Assembly (NCBI GenBank): GCA_021234535.1
Contig: CM037843.1
Span: forward strand, 19,499,911 to 19,563,910
Direction of reading: 5' to 3'
From: Stichopus chloronotus
Taxonomy: Eukaryota; Echinodermata; Holothuroidea; Aspidochirotida; Stichopodidae
Length of the DNA: 64,000 bases
Shown here one piece after another: positions 27,931 to 40,300 of this stretch. Each line of letters starts with the position of its first letter. The stretch's first letter is position 1. A program made the position numbers and the translations under genes. Under the pieces are notes generated by a model, which searched no databases, had not been told where the DNA came from, and saw only the letters and a program-made list of their open reading frames with translations.

Positions 27931-30049
27931 AAATGCTTAACGAATGTCTAAAAATAAAATTGCTTACATGTACGTAAGCGACAGCGAACGGTTGCTAGGC
28001 AGTGGCGTTTAATAACCATAATCGAAACCCTATCATTTTGTTCCTTAGTTTAATGTTTTTTTCTTGATTCGCTGCCCTGTCTATTTCCCGAATGCCCGGT
28101 CATCAAAAAACATATTATCCAGGTTAATAGATTATGTTCTGCGATTGTTTCGGTCCATATACAGATGAAGATTCTTGATAATGATGCTTCTTGTCACAAA
28201 ATAACACAGGAGAATTGGGGTTTGGTTTTTAGCTTCGACTGAACATCTGAGAAAAATGATTAGGCCGAAGTGTAACATATTCATTTGGTATATTTATTCA
28301 AATTTTTTCAACTATTTTGTAAAGGTCAATGCTTGGTTTAACACTTTTGTTGTAGTCTTTCCTTGATTTCCGGTTGTGACTAGTCAGTGAAGGTTTGTTT
28401 TATGTGACAAACCTTATCTAAGATCCGTGAATATAACTTCTTATAGTTACCCTAAGGTTTGTTCTCTTAGATTAGGATTTGCATAATGAACAGTGTCATT
28501 TGCGGCTTCTAGGTTAAGGTTTGCTTTGTTTACCTTGTTTAGGTACATTTGTTTAAGGTGTCTCTGACTTCTTAATTAAGCTTCATTTAAACAATGACTC
28601 TTGTCTGGTAAAGCAAGATTGTATACACATACTCGATTTGGTTTGTGACAGGAATAAAGATGGCGGACTGCAGTTGACATTTTCCATTAAATTCTTCACA
28701 CGTCACGCCTTTATACGTGGAGAGATTACACACCATTTCGCCCCAACACCCTTTGTTTTACTTCTCTCTGGGCCATTTACTTTTCGCAGTCTTTTCACTG
28801 TCTATGTTTTTCTCTATCCTGCTTTGCTGTATTTTGGCAGTGCTTGTAATAACTAACATCACGTACACAGCCTATCGTTTCGAACCAAGCCTTTTCTTTT
28901 TCTAAATTACTTTGTAATCATTTTAACTTTCTGATGTATTTATTGCCGAAAAGTTAAAAGCAAAAACTAGTTTATCTGCCACAGTTCCTTTGAAAGTTCT
29001 GACAGAGGCACAGAATGAAAGCTTTAACGAAACAGTTCAATATTTGCCCCTTTTTTTTTTTTTTGTCTCTCTCTCTCATTGTGTAGGAGTAGCCTATTAT
29101 TGGAGAGAAGACTAACCGGCAAAGCGGAAACTATTGAGAGAGACACGCTTGAAAAGATTTACATGCAAAATCAGAAACATATCGAGGACCTGAATATGCC
29201 TTAATTATACACATAAATACAAAATAACATGACAAGAATTTCAGCAAATATTGTACCGTAACAAAATAATATGACAAACGTTCAGATACAGGTTTGCAGT
29301 ATATATGTCTACTTCTTTAATTAGACGTAAACCTCTTATTTCATATTTCGATGTACGAAGGAGACTGTGTGGATGATAGATACCTGAAGTATGACTTGAG
29401 AACAAATCAGCAACGAGATTACTAAACCATTTGTGCAAACAAAGTTTCTTTTGACCTTAAAGAAAAAGTGCATGATAAGAAAAGAAAGTGCAAATACGCA
29501 ACACACAGTAACTTAACCTGATGGATTATATCTTCTTTTTTTCCTAAAAAAAGTTTTCTCATTCCTCTCAGTGACTTGATTTTCTTTCTTTTTTTCTTGT
29601 CACTTGTCGAGACTCTTTTGGGAAGACAAAACGACTCTAAAATTTCATTTGATTTTCTTTTTTTTGTAAGTTAAAAGGGGTATCGAGAAGGCAGTTTGCT
29701 AGTTGAGGGGATAGAGGATTCATCAGTTCAACTCATGGAAATGAAATAACCTCGTTAATGCTTCGTTGGAGTTTCCTGAGGTAAAATTTCTTGAAATATA
29801 ACAATCAATTCTAAATCTTTTATCATAATAAATCTTTTGCGGCGATAGGACGAGCTTGAATACCATAGAGACTTCACCACTGAGGCTGGGATATCGGTCT
29901 GAAAAGGAAATTCAATTAGGGGCTATAAACGGGGTGCCGCTTTGAACATCTGCGGATTGGAAAGGAAGGGGGGGGGGGATTTTTATGAAGCCGGCTCGTT
30001 GTCCAGCTAGCCAGGAGAGCGATACTGCACGATGGTTCAGGAACATTCG

Positions 30050-30082
30050 CAGGAGAGTTGAACAAACAAACAAACAAACATT
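30050..30082. repeat. (CAAA)n microsatellite
   Basis: Five tandem AACA/CAAA units follow a G11 run (29968-29978) and a GC-rich patch. A complementary (GTTT)n tract lies at about 34301-34320. Confidence 0.8.
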
Positions 30083-30919
30083 TTCAACAAAATTTAGAAG
30101 AGGATAGGAATAGGTAATTAATTGCGTTCCTTATAATTATTCTTGTATTTCTCTCGCCGCAACAAGTGTTGCAATTTATTTCACAGACATTTTCATTTAC
30201 CGTCAGAGATATCAGGTTTTTCCTGTGATTTCTTGTACAATGGAATCTGAATATACTCTAAATATACCCCTGACAAACACTGAGTATGACATAATTTCTG
30301 TAAATATCTACTTGTGATATTTGGTTTTTTTTTTTATTGAGTCTAGACCTATACTATATATCAGTAACTTGCCGTATAAGAAGTGTTTTGTCTTCTTTTG
30401 ATCCTTTTGCTTTTGAAGAAGGATAGGTAGGTATGTCACTTTAAATGTACCATTCTGATTATTTGAGAAAAAAAATAGGTTTCAGGTGATGAATTCTGCC
30501 ATATGATTTCCCGTTCTTCTAACACGAAAAGTGTAAACGACGATAATGTAGTGGTTGACAGTTTCCAGTCAAATCAACTGTGCGCTCATTTGAACCAGTC
30601 AATGGGAAGTATGCCTATACTGATAATGAATATTCATGTGGCTCAAATTGATCAAGGAGTAACCACTTGGGTAGCATGTTTCACTAGTGAGATCTACATG
30701 TACTGTTGCATAGTCATTATGTAGGACATATCTTATCCTTCTCGTTTTCCGTACACATCACGCAATCACTTAAAAGCAGTTCTTTGGAAGTATTTAGATT
30801 TTCTCCCCGCGTACTTTTCTCTTCTTGTCGTACATAATTTCTCTTTGCACACAGCAGAAGCGGATCCAGGACATGGCAGAAGGAGCTTGGCCCATCACGA
30901 TGATGGCTGACTGCCATCC

Positions 30920-31480
30920 CGGGGGAGGGGTAAAAGGGGTCACTCCCCTTTTGAAAATTTTTGCTAACGTAGGCTGGGCTTAATGCAAAATGGTGCTGCA
31001 TATGATGCTAGATTTGAATTCTTACTGTTTAAGTAATGATTTTATTTTTTCATCTCTCTCGGTGAAATATTCATTCTTAAACCTTTTCTGGGTAATTGAA
31101 TTTTTTTCCACCTGGCACAGTGGTTGCACCTCAGCTCACACCTCTGCCCAGGTCGTCGTAATTTGTGTTAAATACTGATCTTGGGGGAGGGGATGTCCCT
31201 CTCCCCTTCAAAAATTTTTGCTAACATAGGGTGGGCTGGATGCAAAATGGTGTTACATTTGATGCTAGATTTAACTTGAATATTTCTTCAGGAATTCAGG
31301 ATTTCTTTTCAGCGATGGTTTATTTTTCATCTTTCTTGGTGATTTCTCTTCTATTTTCTTTCACCTGGCACATCCTTCGCACCCAAGATTACACCCTGCC
31401 AAGGTCATGGTGATTTGAAGAAACAACTGATCTTGGGGAGGATTCTAAGTTGAGGGGGTTTCCCTTTGGAGTTTTCTTTT
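30920..31480. repeat. Tandem duplication, unit of about 255 bp, two copies plus partial
   Basis: Matching landmarks are spaced 252-257 bp apart. AATTTTTGCTAAC occurs at about 30957 and 31214, and the following AATGGTG...GATGCTAGATTT block repeats with it. TTTCCACCTGGCACA-like and GATCTTGGGG blocks repeat at 31177 and 31429. Each unit has a GGGGAGGGG...CTCCCCTT segment that can pair with itself. A GCGGATCCAGGACATGG sequence at the left edge looks like the end of a dispersed element. No coding content was seen. Confidence 0.75.
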
Positions 31481-32408
31481 ACAAACAGGTCTCGCGTTAT
31501 ACAAAATGCTAGAATTGTTTGTGCTTTTCATATGGATGACTGATAAAAAATGTAAACAGTGAATCTAGCAGTTTCAGTCAGAGGGGGCGAAAATGACTTT
31601 CAGGAGCACTGTTTTATAGAAAGCAGGACTATACATTAGCGTTCCTATATTGAGATTGTTGCGGTTTTAGACACCATTTTGCCTCCAGCTGTACGAAAAT
31701 TGTATGTGCATGCATGTAGGGTACATGATCTCAACTTATTGAGTAAAAAACAAACATGTAAAACGGGGTTTTTATTGCTTATCATATATCAAAAAGGATC
31801 AATAGGGTCGTGCAGTTGGAGGCAAAATGACGCCACATAGGCCTAACCAGTAGTCGCTACCCTCTCTATCCAGGAACAATGAGGACTGTCTGAGCGGAGC
31901 GCCACCATTGATTGGCGAGGAGCATATACGAAAATTGGGGTTTTTCAAAATCCCCAGAGGGTCTGAAATAGCACTTTTTGTGTGTTGTAAACTGATATGT
32001 CCAGTCTTGAAACACCGATCTCGTGTTTGCAATTTCTCAAATTAACAAGAGCGAAAGTAAATCTATGAAAATACTAATACATAAATGGTTTGAGATGATG
32101 CGAGAATCATATATAACTTATGTATTCTCTTTCACATATTATTTTAGCACTTGGCAAATATTTGACTGGTTATGAGCGTATCTTTAGACCCACACTTTTT
32201 TTTCCATTGGTTAATGAAGTCACATTGATTGTTTGCAGGGGATCAAGAGACTCAAAGTGCGCCATCACCATAGTTAGACTCGCTTTCCCACTGCGCCTGT
32301 GGCATCGATTAGTGGACATCAACGGGTGTGATACGGAAATACAGTATGCGCAACTGTTTGTGTGAAAACGGTCCCTGCAATCCACTTTAGTCGGTCGAGG
32401 GGGTGGGC

Positions 32409-32423
32409 GGGGGGGGGGGGGGG
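32409..32423. repeat. G15 homopolymer run
   Basis: Fifteen consecutive G lie in a GC-rich patch ending with CGCCCTACCATATTGTAG. It is likely an edge or internal tract of a dispersed repeat, like the other long G runs in the window. Confidence 0.7.
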
Positions 32424-33020
32424 TCGCCCTACCATATTGTAGCTCCACCACTAAATGCGAATTGTCTTAGTGCTGTCGTTAAATTTATGTTTGGGTATGC
32501 AGCCATCAGATGGAATAGAGACGTTGATAATGCAAGCCATGAGTGTATTATTGAAAACAACTTAAAACTTTAGACGTTTAATGGTAAATGAAACAGTGGA
32601 ACGGATAGTATGGGCAATATTTTTCAAACTGCGTGTCACTGTGTCTGTCACTGAGTTTGTAGCAACTAAAGAAAGCAGTCTAGAGAGTGAAATCTCTGTG
32701 ACAGTTTTGTTTTGTAACAAAGGTATAAGTACATTTTTTTCCCCCTCACTTTATGTGTGACAACTGTAGTCATGCCATGAAGTTCTTCATAGAATAAGTT
32801 TCAAAATGATGGTGCCACATAGCAGGGTGATAATTTCTTTCTTGTATAGCTTACTTTTTTCTTCAGATCACCCAGAATTTCCATCCAAACCATTGCATGA
32901 CATCGAGTAAAACACTAACAGTGGAGGGAGTTATAGCCTGAGATTGTAGAAAATTATAGTTGAAGTCTCTTGAAAGTGGAAATCAGTTTTCTGTGGGACT
33001 GGTTACCATGGTAATAGACT

Positions 33021-33636
33021 TTAAAGGGGAAATCAGGGTTTGACTGAGAAAATTCACCTTTAGTTGATTTTTCTTTCTAAACTGATTGTTCACCGAAATA
33101 TAGAGACGTCGGGGAGGTGTTTGAAGGTAGAAGAAACGGTAATTTTTGCGTAAATTACTGTTGAATGAGAACTCTTAATATTTGTCGTGTACAAAAAATA
33201 AACGTTCATGTACAAGACAAGACAGCCTCCTCTATATGATGACCAATCACAGCGTAAGACTGCGATGACGTTATATCAATTAACGTAACCGAATGTTTAC
33301 GGTTCCCATGCTGTTCGTGCATTGCGCAATGCTAAGTAAACAAGAGTTTAGTGATGGTTGATGATACATACAGCACACGTAGGCTACGTATGAAATAGGA
33401 AGCCTCACATCCTCATACCTTGAAAAGGCGATAGTATTGAATATTCATATTTGATTCGATGAATATGGATGTTACAGACTTTCAGGAGATCTTCACCGCT
33501 TTTTGCGAATTTGACTCGTTTCTCGAAATTGCCCACATGTTTTGAGATAATCTTGATCATATTTGTTAGTTGTACGATACCGGTGAGGAATTGTAGTGAA
33601 ATAAATTGTGAAAATAAACCCTGATTTCCCCTTTAA
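33021..33636. mobile_element. MITE-like element with perfect 21-bp terminal inverted repeats
   Basis: TTAAAGGGGAAATCAGGGTT (33021-33040) is matched by its exact reverse complement ending at 33636, and the pairing extends over 21 bases. Reading TTAA as the target duplication, the element is AGGGGAAATC...GATTTCCCCT flanked by TTAA on both sides. That is the insertion habit of piggyBac-type transposons. The 616-bp element has no transposase frame and so would be non-autonomous. The class is inferred only from the flanking TTAA. Confidence 0.8.
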
Positions 33637-33698
33637 GTCAGCAATCCAATCCTGTGTAGTGCTTATGAGTAACCACAGAGGTTAATACTCCCGGTACC

Positions 33699-33889
33699 CT
33701 CTAAATGTAAAAGAGTGACTACTCTTTTAAAAAGAGTGGAATTCGATTGAGATTTCACTCTGCCTGAAGTGGTTATTAACTTTAATTGCGTATAAATGTC
33801 ACTCAACGGAGAGTGGAATGTCAGTCGAGAAAAAGAGTGATCACTGCAGTCACTCTTTTTTGTAGAATTTCACTGTTTTACATTTAGAG
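33699..33889. mobile_element. Second MITE-like foldback element, 191 bp
   Basis: The left end CTCTAAATGTAAAAGAGTG pairs with the right end CACTGTTTTACATTTAGAG. Inside the ends, further AAAGAGTGA / TCACTCTTTT blocks also pair, so most of the element folds on itself. It starts 62 bp after the TTAA-flanked element. No open frame is present and no clear target duplication was found. Confidence 0.7.
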
Positions 33890-34149
33890 AGCAATGACTT
33901 GAGTTGGCTTACGTTATGGTACATTTTGAGCCATAGTATTATCAGGGTGCCAAAATTCTTGGTAACAGAGTTAAGAAACTCTTCAGGGAGTACTACTGTT
34001 TTGAGGTCGAAAATAATGAAGTTTCACTAACTAATCACATAGGCCCAATGTTCTAATTGGATAAGGGTTTGTACTGTTTCATAAAGTCGGAAAAAAATCA
34101 ACAATTTTGGAAGGGGGCTGTCCCCTCTAAATTCGCCCCTGCGGCCGTG

Positions 34150-34300
34150 GGTCACACACTGTCCTCGAAGCAAAATAAAATAAACGAAAGTGGAAAAGTA
34201 TATGAAGATATTATACATTTGAAAGTTGGTGATAACTATTATTTTGGTGTAAAATCTTGCGCTCACTACGTATGCCGATATTACTGATTTTTCACATTTT
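34150..34300. repeat. Dispersed repeat copy A (related to 61200-61350)
   Basis: The end of this stretch, AAATCTTGCGCTCACTACGTATGCCGAT, matches 61303-61332 with few changes. The AT-rich 130 bp before it and a GC-rich GGGGCTGTCCCC / GCGGCC block also correspond loosely in both places. It is probably the tail of one interspersed repeat family. No enzyme-coding sequence was recognised. Confidence 0.5.
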
Positions 34301-37300
34301 TGTTTGTTTGTTTGTTTGGTTTTTTTTTTCTTTGGCATTCGCCTTGCCATATAAAATTCTATTGATACACGTTCCCGGGCAGCGATATGTGTCGTCTTGG
34401 CACAGAATGCCACAGATAGTATAAAGGGTAATAAAGGAAGGATAAGCAACTTGCGCGACCAGCCACAAAAGGTGACAATGAGTTCCTTGATTCAAAAAGT
34501 GTGGTCACCCATCCATTGCTGTATCCCTTAAATCGTGTGTGCATAGAAGTATGTAAAGGACAGAACAAATACAAAGGCGTTACATGTCAGTTTTAGCGTC
34601 TACAACCCATTTGCGTTCGTTACAAAATCCTTCTTATATTTCCTGAAATATGTTGACATATAATCTTAGTTGTTTGAAAGAACAAAGTTGAACATCAGAC
34701 GGGGTTGGTTAATTGCGTCTGCGTGGGAGCTCAAAGTTACAAGTCAAAGCTTACTATTGTCGAAATATTGATATGCATAATGTGTCACTGAACACCTATA
34801 TATCTTGCACAGATGTGCAAATACAGAAATGAGATCTACCGTATATTACGGCAGTATTAAAAGACGAATAGTCGAACCAGATGACTTCCAGCCTGCAGGC
34901 CTATATATTCCTGTTCTGGTGGTAATTACTAAAACACGATAGTAATTAGTCAGCCATTATTCCTTAATGACGTCACGTTACCATGGAGACGGTAAGATAT
35001 ATTTCAAAAGGTTCGACTCCGTCTGTCCATGGTAGTAGGCCTTAACTATATGGCTGAATCTGAAAACTGTATAATTTACAAAGTAATTTCGGCAGGTACG
35101 AATCAAAGAGATAACTCGTCAAAGAGCAATAAGAAGAAGAAGAATTAGATGAGGCATTATGTCTCCTGGATACTATTTTTTTTTTATATATAGACCTATG
35201 TCGCGTATGTTGTGCTGTTGTATCGTAACAATGTTACTAGCTTTTTCCTTTCACAGCTGTTGTCGTTGCTTCTATCTTGTTTTTTTTTTTTTAATTGTTT
35301 CTGTACTTTCTTCTTTATTGTTCGTTCAAGTTGCTATTGCATTGACTAGTAATACTATTGTAGATATTTACTAACCTTCTCATTTCGCCCCGCCCCCCCT
35401 CTCCTTTTTTTTTTTGTGGTCAGTTTATATCGCTTTAAGCTGAATATGACAGCTCAGGGAAGCGCCAAGTTTTAAGTTCAATTTCTTCATCTCCCCCGAG
35501 TCGTTCTTCTTAAATAACAATTTTTATTTTCTTTGATGCATTATGCTCCGTCGGGGAACGATTCCGTCAGTAAAGTAGCAATTGCAGTGATCACACGCAC
35601 CACGCCGAAGATGATTGACGAAGGTATTAAAAAAATATCAAGCGAAAAAATATCAAACAGGGAGAGAAAAAGAGAGAATGGCAGAAGACGATTCCTTTTT
35701 GCATTGGTATCCTCTTAAATGCGATTACACGAAACACAAGATTAAAGCATGTAATCACCTTTGTCACGACGAAATATTGTCATTGTCCAACAACTGATGC
35801 AGTTCATTTTCGCGGAGGCATAAAAATGGCTCAAACAGATCCAAAATGGCGGCTACACATGTACACCTCCAGAAGATGGATGTAATTTTTCTCACCGGGC
35901 CAGTCCAATGTTCATGCATTGCATTTCATTTTTGAATAAATAGAATTTTTTTTCAATTCGTGTGAGGTTGTATGAATGCTTAAGAAAGATGCACACAGAA
36001 GAATATCGTCATCATTGTCTATTGCTTGAATGACAGTTCTGTTGAATTTATTAGAATTACTTCGGAGGTCATTGATAGAACCCACCGTCAGGTCTTGACG
36101 TCATTTGAGATCTTAATCTTATATTTGCTCGAAATATTTAAGTTAAGAAAAGAAGAAATAAGACAATGAACTGAAAAATAAACAAAGAAAACAGGCAGGT
36201 TACATCCCAATGAAACGAGATAACTTCGTGTGGGGTATAGATAGAAGGATATGTGATGTGGGATGCGGGGGTTGGGGCTGATAGAAATTAGTCTGTTTCT
36301 TAGAACAACTTCTACTTACTACATATCGAATTTTCGATAAATATTTTTATGATATCTCACCAACTCGATCCAGAATGTCACCATCTGTCAAAGTTCCTCA
36401 GCAAACGTTTCAGTGACTTGACATGGAAGGAACACTATTTTTTATTATCGCTGACAGTTGTCAGTGTGATAAATCTTAAAGAGAGACTTTTCTTTCTGCC
36501 TCGATTGTTTTGTCCCCGCGCTCTGTTTTTCTCTTTTCTTTTTCACTTTTACAATGAATGATATGATTGAAACTGACAGATTAAACTTTGTTCTCTCGAT
36601 AACTGTCCATTCATTACGTATACGTTAATCTGAAGACATCTTCTTCGTTTTAACTTTTCGCCGTTTTGACGAACATCGGACGAAATGAAAAAAAAAAGAG
36701 CTAAGATGAAAAAATCGAAAATTTCAAAAGTCAAAGAAAGGACTGTACTATGAAGGTTAATCGATAAGATGGACTTGGTACATATACACATTCTTTTTAA
36801 TTATGTAGGTTTGTTAACGGTGTGGTGTTTGGAGACCCTAACACAGTAGGCTGATATGTAGACTTAAGAAGATATAGTAGGAGTGTTTTACCTTAATGAC
36901 TATCACATTGAGTAATGTTACAAAGTGCTGAAGTCGTCTCACAACTAAGCATGTAACTTGTATTATTACATAACCAAATCCTTCACTCATGTTATATATA
37001 TTGAATACATTCGTGGTCTATCCATGTGAGAAAATACAGCCATTGGTTCCTCTTCCTTTAACCTTAACCAATGGTGGGTTACAGGTATATTATTTAGTAT
37101 GGCAATAATACGATCATTTAAATTGGATGAATGTATTTCATGTTCGTTCGTACTCGGTCAGTTTAAAAGTATAATCACAGGCAGATGAATACAATGAAAA
37201 CGTAGATGAAAAGTATTTTATCATGTGCTGTCTTACTCGCTTGTATTCATTAAGTCACGATTGTGCATTGTAAGTCCAAAGTTTATTCACCTTTCGTTGT

Positions 37301-40300
37301 AGTATGGATCTAGCCGTTTTGCATGTAGGATTAGGTATCCTACTTTGTAACATATATACATATTTACAGTGCACGTTAATCACCGGTAAGTATGAAGAAC
37401 GCAGACCATGGTATGGTTCACGAGCAGTTTTTGAGAACAAAGTTTCGCCTTTTACGAAATCCTCTGCTTTAGGTTTCATGTAATTTGGAAAAATATTTAC
37501 GCGCTGATTTTTTTCAGTGTAGCAAATATAATATTGAAGTTAATATCTTGCAATGTAGTTGTGATGTAATAAATTACTGTTGTATTACAATATCATAGGT
37601 AGCATGTCAATTTACATTACTAATACATTTTCTTACGTAAATATTAGTTTTTGTATTGCATAACCTTTTTACAGTAGTTACAGCATGTACTTTAACTATA
37701 ACGCAATCTAAAACATTGCATCAGAACATTAAATAATTTATACTGGGATGAATGAAGAGAACTTATAGAGCCCATTTGAAATAAGACCGGGGTGCGGCAG
37801 GCCGACAACTTCCATACATAGCGTGTCCTTAACAGCGTGTCTTTAATAAATCCTTGCATATCGGCTATATACTGCCTCATTCAGCATTTTTATATTTTGT
37901 TTATTCCTATCATTTTTATTGATAGTTTCAAAGTTTTTCACGTATTTCTGTTATATCTTTTTGCATTTCAAATAAGCAGTTGTTAATTACTGTAAATCTG
38001 CACATGCCTCTTCATATTTAAGAGCATCGCAAGACAGTTGCTTGCGACCATTATCCTTGTTTTGTTTTAATTTGGATTGGCCAATGATTTGAAAGTACTC
38101 TCTAAACTTCTATACCGATTCCTTTTCCAAAACCAAAGTTACTGAAGAGTATGCTTCTAATATCTACTTTCATATATTTCTGTTCCTTACCTCATTTTTT
38201 TAAATCCTTTATTTTGTCATAGCAACAATACTAACACAAACTCACACATGGCCTAGCAGATGTAACAAGAAAGAACCCCCCCAAAAAAAAAACTCACATG
38301 GGAACAAATTATTTATATGTTACTTTTCTTTGTAAATGGTCTATCAAAAACAAGTAGAGAGAAGGCAACATAAACACAACATTGATTTAAAAAAAAAAAA
38401 AAACACCAGCCAACATTTTTCGTTTTCCCCTTTATGTTTGCGTTGCATTTCGGTCGTTGCTGTTTTGAAGTCGTTACTATATCATTTTTCTCACTTAATT
38501 ATTAATTTTCAATATGATTAAAAAAATACAAAGGTAATGAAGCAAAGGTATAGTAAAACCCCAGTTAGCTGTTTGAGAGCGTGTGTGTGTAAGTGTGTTT
38601 TCGAGTCTCCTTCCACACGTTCCAGAATAAACGTCGTCATGGGAGGATGACTGTAAATACCGACTATAACAACTAACGTACAGAAGAAAGGCGTTAAAGT
38701 CGATTTTTGTTCAATTACTTTTCACATATGGGGACCAATCTGCTCGATATTAAAACTGATTGATTACTTGCAGCATATCACAAAAGAATGCCATTAACGA
38801 ATACTCGGTAGAGAGATGAATGAGATTGCGAACAAAAACATAATGAGTAATAAATAAATTATATACAATACTTAAAAAAAATAATGAGAGTATGTTTACA
38901 GAACTATACGATATTACACTTATTTCAAAAAACAAAAAAAAAAATAATGTCACACAATTATTTAAGGCATTATCCTCAAAACGAAATTTGGTGATGTTAA
39001 TTGACTGTCATTATTTCACGAGAGGAACTACGTGGTATACATTGCGATGCGTTGCAATACTTTTACCATATATACCAAGCTATATCAATGAAACCAAGAG
39101 TTGATAATAGGAATGACATATATATTAGGAAATGAGTGAGCGGGCTTTGCTTTCGCGTGCCTAAATTATTTTGAAAACTTAAATTTTTTGCTTAGACGAT
39201 AATATTGCTATCCCTGAATTAGGAAAGCTATTTTCTACATTGAATTGTAAAAATGTGATTTATTCTTTACAATATATGACAAAAGTGCAAGTTGTATTCT
39301 GACGAATGATGTATATACTTTAACTTATGTATCATAGAACAATATCGATTGATATTTCTTTGTAAGTGTTTTCTTTTTTTTCTAATGAATAATCAAGCAA
39401 TAAGGTCGCGATTATTAATTATTCCACACAATAAAAAGTTCATCAGCCGAACATTTCCTTCAGGCACGTACACACTAATGCTGTCGTCACCACTGGCATT
39501 GACGCGTCGTGAGTGAAAGACAACCTACACATTTAAACCTCATGCAATTTCTATAGAAACAAAAGATTTGTTTTCACCAATTATCCATTTGAAATTATTA
39601 ATGGGTTTATGACCACCTGCTTTTGTGTTTCTATTGTTGCTATAAAGGGCAATACGTAAGGTCAAGCCTTTGGTATACCAGGTGATAAAGATACAACGTT
39701 CAATATATTAAATTTGTTAGCTTTTGTCCCTTTCTGTTATTGCTCAATGCATGCCAATGCAAGACAATCAAGTTTGAAGGGCGAGAGACATGAAAATAGA
39801 CGTAACCCTAATGCCTCACTTATACCCATGCTACGAGCTTTGTTTCATACAAAATTATGGTAGGCCAATATGAAGCATTTAATGTGAACTCATCTACTGG
39901 AGATGACTCTCAACCTGTTTAGTAGTGAGAACATCAAACTCTGATCAAACTCAGACATTATTCTCAATCGTCGGTAAAATTACGTTAAACTGTGAACGTT
40001 ATGATGCACTGGTGAACACTATGGAAGAAGGTCCAAAATTATTTCAGGTACTGCCAATACATGTTTCTATATTCAGTTAATACAATGCATCAAAAAGTAA
40101 ATGTGCATTTCTAAAATTGGACACCACAACGAAGACATATATTGGAACGGCACATCTTCAAAACTCTGCAATATAACCGATTTTAAAGATATTGTAATTT
40201 ACAACTATTTTCTGTAAATTCGTAGAGTATTTTTGAACCATTGTCTTGATCTTAATCTATACCTTTTATTATTTGCTTTCAAACTGTACAACCGCATCTG

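Noticed and set aside
28638..28905. Hydrophobic open frames resembling a membrane segment, considered as a partner of the 27.6-kb exon
   Set aside because: The hydrophobicity comes from a T-rich tract, two frames look equally hydrophobic, and no exon borders match.
34027..34449. 140-codon open frame on the - strand
   Set aside because: It crosses a (GTTT)n microsatellite and a dispersed repeat, has no recognisable domain and no splice or promoter context.
34979..35035. GGTTCGACTCC near 35013, considered as a tRNA B box
   Set aside because: There is no A box at tRNA spacing. The region is instead a short inverted repeat around TACCATGGA.
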